Positions 1 through 6,505 of a DNA stretch of 13,874 bases are shown piece after piece; the first letter of the stretch is position 1, and each line of letters starts with the position of its first letter. Under the pieces are notes generated by a model, which did not search any database, was not told where the DNA came from, and saw nothing but the letters and a program-made list of their open reading frames with translations. The stretch is taken from NCBI GenBank assembly GCA_030038765.1, contig JASHRA010000149.1, positions 1 to 13,874 on the forward strand, written 5' to 3'. Position numbers and translations under genes: made by a program. This DNA is from Candidatus Dormiibacterota bacterium (GTDB lineage Bacteria; Chloroflexota; Dormibacteria; Aeolococcales; Bog-877).

Positions 1-523
<523 letters not shown>

Positions 524-537
<14 letters not shown>

Positions 538-1645
538 CCGCCGCGCCCAGCGCCGGGCTCCCCTGCCGGGGGCGCTGGAGGCGGGCCGGAGGCTGCGGCT
601 GAGCCGGCTCGGGGCCGGCCTCTCCCAGAGCCAGCTGGCGCGGGCCTGCGGCGTCAGCCGCCAGGCCGTGGCCGGGGCCGAGGCCGGCATCTGGTCCCCC
701 TCGCTGGCGGTGGCGCTGCGCCTAGCCCGGGTCCTCGGCACCAGCGTGGACCGTCTCTTCGCCCCCGAGCCCCAGGTCCAGGAGCTGGACGTGGCCAGCC
801 TGGGCCCCAGCAGCGCCGGTGGCCGGGCGCGGGTGGCGCGGGTCTGGGAGCGCTGGGTCGGGCTGCCCCTGGAGGGGGACCGGGCCACGCTGCCAGGCTT
901 CCTCCCCTCCACCGGCGCGATCGGGCCCGAAGCCGGCCGGGGGCTCCGCTGGGGCAGCCAGCGGGACCTGGTGGCGGCCGGCTGCGACCCGGCGCTCAGC
1001 CTGCTGGCGGGACCGGTGGGGGCCGCCGGCGAGGGCTGGACCCTGGACTGGTGGCCCTGCGCCAGCGCCGAGGCGCTGCGGCTGCTCCGCCAGGGCCTGG
1101 TCCACGTGGCCGGGGTGCACCGCCCGGTCGGGGAGCAGCGAGCTCCCGAGGCCGAGCGTGACCTGGCCTGCCTCGGCTTTGCCCGCTGGCGCGAGGGACT
1201 GGTCTTCCGCCCCCCGCCGGAGCCGCCGGTCCGCTCCGTGGCGGACGCCGTCGAGCGCCGGCTGCGCTGGGCCAACCGCGAGCCCGGCGCCCAGGCGCGC
1301 ACCCTGCTCGACCGCGAGGTGGGGGGGCTCGGGCTGGAGGGCTCATCCCTGCCCGGCTACGGCACCGAGGCCAGGGGGCACCTGCCCCTGGCCAGCCTGG
1401 TGGCCAGCGGCGCCGCCGACGTCGGGGTCGCCACCGAGCCCGCCGCCCTCGCCTACCGGCTGGCCTTCCTCCCCCTCACCGACGAGCAGAGCCTGCTGCT
1501 GGTGCCGCGGCCCCGGCTGGACACGCCCGAGCTGCGCCTCCTCCTGGAGGTGCTGGCCAGCGTCTGGCTGCGGCGCGAACTGGAGGCCCTCCCCGGCTAC
1601 GACGCCAGCATCCTGGGCGAGGACCTGAGCCCCGCCGGCGGCTGA
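524..1645 (+). CDS. XRE-type HTH regulator fused to a periplasmic-binding-protein-like sensor domain
   Basis: The 373-aa protein has an N-terminal XRE/Cro-like helix-turn-helix at about residues 20-80, with SQSQLARACGVSRQAV as the core and a terminal SVDRLF motif. Residues about 130-365 resemble the PBP-like domain (PF12727 type) used by one-component molybdate/tungstate regulators. Recognisable blocks are ANREPGAQARTLLDRE (a phosphate/oxyanion-loop-like segment), ASGAADVGVATEPAAL, and the terminal LEALPGYD. It probably binds the transported ligand and controls the transporter genes. The ATG is preceded directly by a GGAGG-rich Shine-Dalgarno, and the gene starts 14 nt before the ABC ATPase stop, so the two are translationally coupled. 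An amino-acid or sugar ligand cannot be excluded. The family call is good and the ligand is inferred. Confidence 0.85.
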
Positions 1646-1704
1646 GCCGAAGCCGGCGACGCGCCCCCCGGGCCCTCCTGCTCCGCCCGCGGGGCACACC
1701 GTCC

Positions 1705-1726
1705 TTGGCCATTCCTTAGCCATTCC
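1705..1726. promoter_or_regulatory. 11-bp tandem direct repeat, possible operator upstream of the HAD hydrolase
   Basis: TTGGCCATTCC (1705-1715) is followed without a gap by TTAGCCATTCC (1716-1726), identical at 10 of 11 positions. A third, poorer unit keeps GCC in the same phase (1730-1732). Repeats spaced one helical turn apart are a common layout for winged-helix response-regulator sites. The block is AT-richer than its surroundings and lies about 100 bp upstream of the HAD start, just before a CATAAC that could serve as a -10 (1737-1742). No protein can be assigned to it. Confidence 0.35.
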
Positions 1727-1743
1727 ATCGCCCACTCATAACT

Positions 1744-1774
1744 GACGCCGCCCTACCGTGCGGGCGTCGGCGTC
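1744..1774. promoter_or_regulatory. Inverted repeat in the leader between the regulator and the HAD hydrolase gene
   Basis: GACGCCG (1744-1750) pairs perfectly with CGGCGTC (1768-1774) around a 17-nt loop in which CCC and GGG can pair further. There is no following T-run. It could be a 5'-leader hairpin of the hydrolase mRNA or the end of the preceding operon's transcript. The rest of 1646-1827 shows no gene. Confidence 0.3.
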
Positions 1775-1827
1775 GTGGAGTTGGTTGGCCCCCGCGGGAG
1801 CACGGCCATCGCCGAGGAGACCTTCGC

Positions 1828-2532
1828 TTGATCCCCGACCACCCTCCCTACACGCTCGCCTGCCTGGACCTGGCCGGGACGCTGGTCTCGGACGAGTCCG
1901 GTGACGGTGGCGGGCTCGTGGGCCGCGCCTTCGCCGCCGCCCTGGACGCGGTCGGCATCCCCGCCGAGGGCCAGGAGCGCAGCTTCATGGAGGCCTACAT
2001 CCACGACACCATGGGCCAGTCCAAGCGGGACGTCTTCGCCGGGCTCTTCCCCGAGCCGGCCCGGGCGGCGGCGGCCAACGCCGCCTTCGAGTCCGTCTAC
2101 GGCGAGCTCATCGACGGCGGCGCGGCGGTGCCCATCCCGGGCGCCGAGGAGGCGGTGGCCCAGCTGCGCCGGGCCGGGATCCGGGTCTGCCTCGTGACCG
2201 GCTTCTCGCCGCTCACCCGGGACCGCCTGCTCCAGAGCCTGGGCTGGTCCCAGCTCGCCGACCTGGTCCTCTCCCCGGCCGACGCCGGCCGGGGACGGCC
2301 CTACCCCGACCTGGTGCTCACCGCCGTGCTCCGCCTGCGCATCGACGACGTCCGCAGCGTGATCGTGGCCGGGGACACGGAGGCCGACATCAGCACCGGG
2401 CTCCGGGCCGGGGCCCGGGTCGTGGCCGGGGTCCTCACCGGCAGCTGCGACCGGGCCACCCTGAGCGCGGCCGGGGCCACCCACGTGCTGGAGTCGGTGG
2501 CGGAGCTGCCCGAGCTGGTCTCGGCCGCCTGA
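1828..2532 (+). CDS. Phosphonatase-like HAD hydrolase (PhnX-like family)
   Basis: The 234-aa HAD-superfamily protein starts at TTG; GAGGAG at 1814-1819, 8 nt upstream, supports this start. Motif I is DLAGT (D14, A16), the DxAGT form seen in phosphonoacetaldehyde hydrolase rather than the usual DxDxT. The cap has MGQSK with K66 at the position of the Schiff-base lysine of PhnX (MGxxK). Motif II is LVTGF (T124), an arginine (R157 in GRGRPYPDL) stands where most HADs have lysine, and motif IV is GDTEADI (D183, D187). These are the hallmarks of the PhnX-like family (TIGR03351 type), predicted to cleave a C-P bond in a 2-oxoalkylphosphonate, giving an aldehyde and phosphate in the cytoplasm. No phnW transaminase or phosphonate transporter is seen nearby, so the real substrate is open. 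It converges with the aldehyde dehydrogenase, with the stop codons 16 bp apart. Confidence 0.85.
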   Translation: MIPDHPPYTLACLDLAGTLVSDESGDGGGLVGRAFAAALDAVGIPAEGQERSFMEAYIHDTMGQSKRDVFAGLFPEPARAAAANAAFESVYGELIDGGAAVPIPGAEEAVAQLRRAGIRVCLVTGFSPLTRDRLLQSLGWSQLADLVLSPADAGRGRPYPDLVLTAVLRLRIDDVRSVIVAGDTEADISTGLRAGARVVAGVLTGSCDRATLSAAGATHVLESVAELPELVSAA

Positions 2533-2553
2533 GGGCGCCGGCCCGCCCTCAGG
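2528..2553. terminator. Bidirectional hairpin terminator containing both convergent stop codons
   Basis: CCTGAGGGCG (2528-2537) and CGCCCTCAGG (2544-2553) form a perfect 10-bp stem with a 6-nt CCGGCC loop. The TGA of the HAD gene (2530-2532) lies in the left arm and the TGA of the aldehyde dehydrogenase (2551-2549, minus) in the right arm. The position between convergent genes and the perfect symmetry suggest shared termination in both directions. There is no U-tract on either side, which is common in high-GC bacteria, so termination strength is unknown. Confidence 0.65.
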
Positions 2554-3937
2554 GGCGCCAGACGGTCTGCACGTTGGTGAACTCGCGCATGCCGAAGGCG
2601 TGCAGCTCGCGGCCGTAGCCGCTCCGGCGCACCCCGCCGAAGGGGAGCCGGGAGTCCGAGTGGGTCATGCCGTTGACGAAGACGCCGCCCGTGTCCATCC
2701 GCGCCGCCAGGGCCACGCCCCGCTCCACCTCGCCGGTCCAGATGTTGCCCCCCAGGCCGTAGCGGCTGTGGTTGGCGAGCCGCACCCCCTCCTCCTCGTC
2801 CCCCACCCGGCTGAAGGCGGCCACGGGGCCGAACGTCTCCTCGTCGAAGACGGCCATCCCGGGTCGGGCGCCCTCGATCACGGTGGCGGGGTAGAAGAAG
2901 CCCCGCCCGGAGGGCAGCTCGCCACCGAGGGTGACCCGGGCCCCGGCGGCCCGGGAGCGCTCCACCTGGTCGTGGAGGCGCTGGCGCAGGTCCTCCCGGG
3001 CCAGCGGCCCGAGCCGCGTCGGAGGGGCCAACGGGTCGCCCTGGGGGAGGGCCGCGGCCAGGGCGGTGAAGCGCTCCTGGAACTCGTCCGCGACCTGCTC
3101 CAGGACGAGGAAGCGCTTGGCCGCGATGCAGGTCTGGCCCGCGTTCTGGAAGCGGGCCCGGACCCCCACCTCGGCCGCCATCTGGAGGTCCGCGTCCTCC
3201 AGGACCAGGAAGAAGTCGGAGCCGCCCAGCTCCATCACCGTCTTCTTCAGCTCCCGCCCGGCCAGCGTCGCCACCTCGCTGCCGGCCCGGTCGCTGCCGG
3301 TCAGGGTCACCGCCCTCACCCGGGGGTCGGCGATCACCTGAGGGATGGCCCCGGTGTCGACCAGGAGGCAGCCCAGCGAGCCCTCGGGGAAGCCCGCCTC
3401 GTCCACCAGCCGCGAGATGGCCCGGGCGCAGCCGAAGCAGTTGGGCGCGTGCTTCAGCACGCCGGTGTTGCCGGCGACCAGGGCCGGGGCGGCGAAGCGG
3501 ACCACCTGCCAGAAGGGGTAGTTCCAGGGCATGATCGCCAGCACCACCCCGAGGGGGCGGAAGGCGACGAAGCTGCGCGGGGAGTCGGAGGGGGCGGGCT
3601 CGTCGGCGAGGAAGGAGGGGCCCTGCTGGGCGAAGTAGTCGCAGGCGAGGGCGCACTTGTCGACCTCGGCCTCCGCCTCGCCCAGCGGCTTGCCCATCTC
3701 CGCCGTCATCAGATGGGCCAGCTCCTCGCGCTCCCGGCGCAGCCCCTGGCCCAGGGCCAGCATCCGCTCCGCCCGCCAGGCGGGGCTCTGGGCGGAGTTG
3801 GCGAGGAAGGCGCGCTGGGCCCGCTCCAGGGTCGCCTCGACCGCCGCCCGGTCCTGGGCCGGGTACTCCGCCACCAGCTCCTCGGTGGCGGGGTTGACGG
3901 ACCGGAAGACGGTGCTGACGCGCTCGGCGGTGTTCAC
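2549..3937 (-). CDS. NAD(P)-dependent aldehyde dehydrogenase, succinate-semialdehyde dehydrogenase type
   Basis: The 462-aa protein is a full-length aldehyde dehydrogenase. Visible landmarks are MPWNYPFWQV (N139), VLKHAPN (K162, cofactor), VTLTGS, the general base in MELGGSD (E236), the catalytic cysteine in NAGQTCIAAKR (C270), DEETFGPVA, and LPFGGVRRSGYGREL near the end. MTAEMGKPLGEA, RFAAPALVAGNTGVLKHA and FTNVQTVW are typical of the shorter (about 455-aa) succinate-semialdehyde dehydrogenases, which oxidise succinate semialdehyde to succinate in GABA catabolism. GTG at 3937 is chosen because GGAGAGGGG lies 7 nt upstream (3953-3945); an ATG at 3955 would add six residues but has a poorer ribosome site. 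The neighbouring phosphonatase-like hydrolase would release an aldehyde, so another aldehyde substrate is conceivable, but the genes are convergent and not co-transcribed. Confidence 0.9.
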   Translation of the reverse strand: MNTAERVSTVFRSVNPATEELVAEYPAQDRAAVEATLERAQRAFLANSAQSPAWRAERMLALGQGLRREREELAHLMTAEMGKPLGEAEAEVDKCALACDYFAQQGPSFLADEPAPSDSPRSFVAFRPLGVVLAIMPWNYPFWQVVRFAAPALVAGNTGVLKHAPNCFGCARAISRLVDEAGFPEGSLGCLLVDTGAIPQVIADPRVRAVTLTGSDRAGSEVATLAGRELKKTVMELGGSDFFLVLEDADLQMAAEVGVRARFQNAGQTCIAAKRFLVLEQVADEFQERFTALAAALPQGDPLAPPTRLGPLAREDLRQRLHDQVERSRAAGARVTLGGELPSGRGFFYPATVIEGARPGMAVFDEETFGPVAAFSRVGDEEEGVRLANHSRYGLGGNIWTGEVERGVALAARMDTGGVFVNGMTHSDSRLPFGGVRRSGYGRELHAFGMREFTNVQTVWRP

Positions 3938-3959
3938 TCCGAAGCCCCTCTCCATGTGG

Positions 3960-4014
3960 CCGGACGGATCGTTCCGGACCCCCTCCCAAAGTGTCCCACG
4001 CCCGCCGCAGCGGG
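3960..4014 (-). other. Two short inverted repeats between the channel gene and the dehydrogenase gene
   Basis: CCGGA (3960-3964) pairs with TCCGG (3973-3977), and CCCGC (4001-4005) pairs with GCGGG (4010-4014) around a CGCA loop. The second lies 12 nt after the channel stop in the minus direction and could weakly end its transcript; the first lies in the leader of the dehydrogenase. In sequence this rich in G and C, 5-bp arms are expected by chance, so this is a weak call. Confidence 0.2.
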
Positions 4015-4026
4015 GTGCGCGGGGGC

Positions 4027-4896
4027 TCAGCCGGCCGCGCTCTCCGGGTCGGACGTGGGGCTCGTGGCGGGGGAGCTGGCCACGATCGCCTGGTGCACCT
4101 GGGCCAGGTCCAGGACCCGGTGGGAGCGGATCTGGAGCTGGCAGGTGAGCAGGCCCTGGCCCTCGGTGGTGAGCCGGATCGGGCGCAGGTAGACCTGCTC
4201 CCCGGGACCCAGCTGGAGCCTCCGGTGGAGCTCCTGGTTGAGCCCCGGCAGGGAGATGTCGGGGGGCAGGGCCAGCTCCAGGTCGAGCTGGATGGGCACG
4301 TGGGTGACGGTGAGGCCGGAGGCCAGGGCGGCGCTGTTGGGGATCCGCACCAGCCGGCCGCCCACGTCCACGGTGGTGTAGACGACCCCGATCTGGGTCA
4401 CCACGCCGGAGTAGTCGTAGCCCCCGAAGAGATAGGTGCGCAGGTGGATCCAGCTGCCCACGGTGAAGGGCCGCGCCATCAGCAGCACGATGCCGGCGAA
4501 GACGCTGGCCAGCGAGGTCTGGGCCGCCACCCCGACGATGACGCCGAGAACGGCCCCCGCCGCCAGCAGGCCGGTGAGGTTGATGTCGAGGGCGGACAGC
4601 ACCCCGACCGCGAGCACCACGTAGAGGCTCCAGGTGATGACGGGCCGCCACCCGGCCAGGCCGGTGCCGCGCAGGCTGGAGAAGGCGTTGCTGACGAAGG
4701 AGCGGATGCAGACGCCGCCGAAGACCACGGCCAGGAGCAGGATCCCCACCTGGACCTCGGTGCGGTAGCGCCGGGCGGTGAGATCGAGCAGCTCGGGGCG
4801 GGCCGCCACCACCGCGATCAGGAGCAGGAGCGAGATGCCGGCCGTGATCCAGGAGCCGCGGCGCTCGGTGCTGAGGGTGGGGCGGGGAGCGATCAC
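4027..4896 (-). CDS. MscS-family mechanosensitive ion channel
   Basis: The 289-aa protein is close in size to E. coli MscS. Hydrophobic helices lie at about residues 15-32, 48-65 and 83-102. They are followed by a pore-lining-type helix from about 108 (LLAAGAVLGVIVGVAAQTS) continuing through SVFAGIVLLMARPFTVGSWI, which matches MscS TM3 with its Gly/Ala packing and the conserved RPF turn. The beta domain follows (GVVTQIGVVYTTVDV, RLVRIPNS), then a cytoplasmic alpha/beta domain and a short tail rich in Ser and Pro. It would release solutes on hypo-osmotic shock at the cell membrane. GTG 4896 is the best start: an ATG 7 nt earlier is out of frame and stops after three codons (ATG GGG CGG TGA), and further extension would run antisense into the plus-strand gene. 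The start is uncertain by a few codons. Confidence 0.88.
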   Translation of the reverse strand: MIAPRPTLSTERRGSWITAGISLLLLIAVVAARPELLDLTARRYRTEVQVGILLLAVVFGGVCIRSFVSNAFSSLRGTGLAGWRPVITWSLYVVLAVGVLSALDINLTGLLAAGAVLGVIVGVAAQTSLASVFAGIVLLMARPFTVGSWIHLRTYLFGGYDYSGVVTQIGVVYTTVDVGGRLVRIPNSAALASGLTVTHVPIQLDLELALPPDISLPGLNQELHRRLQLGPGEQVYLRPIRLTTEGQGLLTCQLQIRSHRVLDLAQVHQAIVASSPATSPTSDPESAAG

Positions 4897-4920
4897 CGCC
4901 CCATGCTGCCAGAGACCTCC

Positions 4921-4953
4921 GCCCCCTCGTCGGGGGCACCGGCACCGCGCCGG
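4921..4953. promoter_or_regulatory. Two tandem perfect small hairpins in the divergent region upstream of the MscS gene
   Basis: GCCCCC (4921-4926) pairs with GGGGGC (4932-4937) around TCGTC. Immediately after, CCGGC (4939-4943) pairs with GCCGG (4949-4953) around ACCGC. They lie 25-57 nt upstream of the channel GTG, in its likely 5' leader, and would fold on either strand. No ligand-binding RNA class is recognised. The rest of 4897-5067 shows no gene. Confidence 0.3.
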
Positions 4954-5049
4954 GCGATCCCGCTGGTCGGGGAGCGAGATCGAGCTGTCGGGAACGGGGA
5001 GGTCGAGCCGTCCCGGGCCGTCTCCGGCCCCGGCCGAGCGGGCGGGGCC

Positions 5050-5055
5050 GATAAT
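5050..5055 (+). promoter_or_regulatory. Possible -10 element (GATAAT) for the YbjQ-domain operon
   Basis: GATAAT stands out as one of very few AT-rich hexamers in this stretch. It ends 12 nt before the ATG at 5068, so transcription would begin only about 5-6 nt before the start codon and the message would be nearly leaderless. This agrees with the weak Shine-Dalgarno there (only AGGG). No convincing -35 hexamer is visible. Confidence 0.35.
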
Positions 5056-5067
5056 CTCCGCCAGGGC

Positions 5068-5469
5068 ATGGATGAGCTGATCCCCGTCGAGGGCGTGGAG
5101 AGCGAGTTCGACCGCCTCGCCTCCTCGCTCCGGGCCGACTCGCGCGACCTCACCACCTTCCTCCAGGTGATGGCGCAGAAGTTCGAGGAGGCACTGCCGG
5201 GCCTGGTCCGGGTGGAGCGGGCCCGGGGCCTGCTGGGCCGGGGGCGGAGGGTGACCCGGATCAGCCTCCAACTGGGCGAGCTCCGCTTCGACCTCTCCGA
5301 GCCCGCCGGTGCCCTGGAGGCGCGCGCCACCCGCGTGGTGCGCGGCATCGCGCTCAAGAGCGACGTGCTGGAGCCGGACCTCTGGCTGGAGCAGCTGGCC
5401 CGCGCCCTCACCGCCCAGGCCCAGGCGAGCTCCCAGGCCCGCCTGGCCCTGGAGCGCCTGCTCAGCTGA
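5068..5469 (+). CDS. Small conserved-looking protein of unknown function, first gene of the YbjQ-domain operon
   Basis: The 133-aa soluble protein has no signal peptide or membrane segment. It opens with an acidic helix (DELIPVEGVESEFDRL), continues with amphipathic helices (DLTTFLQVMAQKFEEALPGLVRVERA), a basic turn (GRGRRVTRISLQLGELRFDL), a central VVRGIALKSDVLEPDLWLEQLARAL block, and a terminal helix (SSQARLALERLL). The order helix, beta hairpin, helix suggests a compact single domain. I recall similar unnamed proteins beside YbjQ-like genes in other high-GC bacteria but cannot verify this here. Its stop overlaps an ATG (TGATG), and it is closely followed by the two-domain YbjQ protein, so it is probably made together with that protein. 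The coding call is based on the strict GC-rich codon pattern and operon position. Function is unknown. Confidence 0.75.
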   Translation: MDELIPVEGVESEFDRLASSLRADSRDLTTFLQVMAQKFEEALPGLVRVERARGLLGRGRRVTRISLQLGELRFDLSEPAGALEARATRVVRGIALKSDVLEPDLWLEQLARALTAQAQASSQARLALERLLS

Positions 5470-5516
5470 TGCCCGCTCCCGCTCCCCGCCCGGCGGCGCC
5501 GCGGGCGCTCGCCTGA
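5469..5516 (+). CDS. Possible 15-codon coupling micro-ORF (MPAPAPRPAAPRALA)
   Basis: This tiny frame starts at the ATG of a TGATG junction with the preceding gene (5467-5471) and ends at the TGA of another TGATG junction with the next gene (5514-5518). The peptide is Ala/Pro-rich. No Shine-Dalgarno precedes either ATG, so ribosomes finishing the first gene could read through this link and restart on the YbjQ-domain gene. It may only serve as a translational coupler, or it may be a chance frame. Confidence 0.3.
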   Translation: MPAPAPRPAAPRALA

Positions 5517-6505
5517 TGCGCTTCTTCCGGGGCGGCTCCGGCGGCTCCGGCGACGAGCCGGTGGAGGAGCGGGCGCTGCGCCTGGCCCGGGCCGAGCGCA
5601 GCCAGCAGCTGGTCGAGGCCGGCGGCATCCCGCTGGAGGCGGAGGAGCGGATCCGCCGCCAGTCGAGCCAGGGCGGGGTCTGGACCTCGGACCTCTCGGT
5701 CGACGAGCTGGCCGCCCTGCGCGGCGCCGGCTTCCGGCCCCTGGCCCAGGTGCTGGGCAGCTCCCTCTACCGCCTGGGCTGGATCAGCACCGGCCTGGGT
5801 GGCGGCCTCGGCGGCCCCGGCTGGGGCGGGATGTACGGCTGGGGAGCGGCCCAGCCCCGGGAGAACCAGCTCCTCACCCAGGGCCTCTACGAGGCCCGCT
5901 CCCGGGCCATCAACCGGCTCCTCCAGGAGGCCCGGGGGCTGGGGGCTGACGGGGTCGTGGGGGTGCGGCTGACGATCCAGCACTGGGACTGGGCCCAGGG
6001 CATGTCCGAGTTCACGGTCCTGGGCACGGCGGTGCGCCGGATCGACGGCCCCCCGCCCGGCGAGCCCTTCACCTCGACCCTCTCCGGCCAGGACCTGGCC
6101 CGGCTCATGTCGGCCGGCCACTTCCCCCTCCGGCTGGTGATGGGGGCGAGCGCGCAGCAGGCGGTGGCCTTCTTCGGCGCCGCCCTGGGCGGGGGCGGCT
6201 ACTCGGCCTGGGTCAACAGCGAGATCCAGCCCTTCAGCCAGGCCATGCACCAGGCCCAGACCTTCTCCCAGCGGCGCCTGGCCGACAACGCCGCCGAGGC
6301 GGGGGCGGAGGGGGTGGTCGGGGTCAGCTTCGTCTCCAACGTGGTCGAGTACGGGACCGGCTCAGAGCGAGTCCTGGGCCGGATCGTTGAGTGGGTGATA
6401 CTGGGCACGGCGGTGGTCCGGCAGCCGGCGCCGCCCTCCCCGGCGGCGCCCCGTATGGTGGTCCACCTCAACAGCGGAGGGAACCAGATTGTCGGACCAG
6501 GCTAG
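5516..6505 (+). CDS. Protein with two YbjQ-like ('heavy-metal-binding') domains
   Basis: The 329-aa soluble protein has a charged N-terminal helix (residues about 12-50) and then two repeats of a YbjQ-like unit (PF01906 type). Repeat 1 is about residues 55-174: WTSDLSVDEL, LGSSLYRLG, ENQLLTQGLYEARSRAINRLLQEARGLGADGVVGVRL, and EFTVLGTAVR. Repeat 2 is about 184-302: FTSTLSGQDL, VMGAS, QAMHQAQTFSQRRL, AEGVVGVSF and WVILGTAVV. Each repeat carries an extra front segment (TSDLSxxE, AGFxP) not present in E. coli YbjQ. Repeat 1 also has a Gly/Trp/Tyr-rich insert (about 93-112). E. coli YbjQ is structurally known as a pentamer; its biochemical role is not established and the metal-binding name is only a family label. 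The start is the second TGATG junction (5514-5518). Repeat 2 is the most divergent of the four copies in this operon. Confidence 0.82.
   Translation: MRFFRGGSGGSGDEPVEERALRLARAERSQQLVEAGGIPLEAEERIRRQSSQGGVWTSDLSVDELAALRGAGFRPLAQVLGSSLYRLGWISTGLGGGLGGPGWGGMYGWGAAQPRENQLLTQGLYEARSRAINRLLQEARGLGADGVVGVRLTIQHWDWAQGMSEFTVLGTAVRRIDGPPPGEPFTSTLSGQDLARLMSAGHFPLRLVMGASAQQAVAFFGAALGGGGYSAWVNSEIQPFSQAMHQAQTFSQRRLADNAAEAGAEGVVGVSFVSNVVEYGTGSERVLGRIVEWVILGTAVVRQPAPPSPAAPRMVVHLNSGGNQIVGPG
6476..6481 (+). promoter_or_regulatory. Shine-Dalgarno that fixes the TTG start of the second YbjQ-domain gene
   Basis: GGAGGG lies 7 nt before TTG at 6489, inside the end of the preceding gene. No other start with comparable spacing exists near the beginning of the frame. 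Confidence 0.7.

Noticed and set aside
2301..3989. Long open frame on the minus strand across the HAD gene and the dehydrogenase (562 codons)
   Set aside because: Its translation is a Pro/Arg/Gly-rich low-complexity shadow of the dehydrogenase frame; the other frame carries complete family motifs.
2600..4192. Long plus-strand open frame antisense to the dehydrogenase
   Set aside because: High GC removes stops from antisense frames; the product has no recognisable motif and opposes a clear gene.
3991..5067. N-terminal extension of the small 133-aa protein to a 492-aa plus-strand protein
   Set aside because: The extension is antisense to the MscS channel and reads as His/Gln/Gly-rich noise; the real start is ATG 5068 where codon usage becomes normal.
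4897..5628. N-terminal extension of the MscS channel to 533 codons
   Set aside because: It would run antisense through the small operon gene, and the extra residues show no membrane or domain features.
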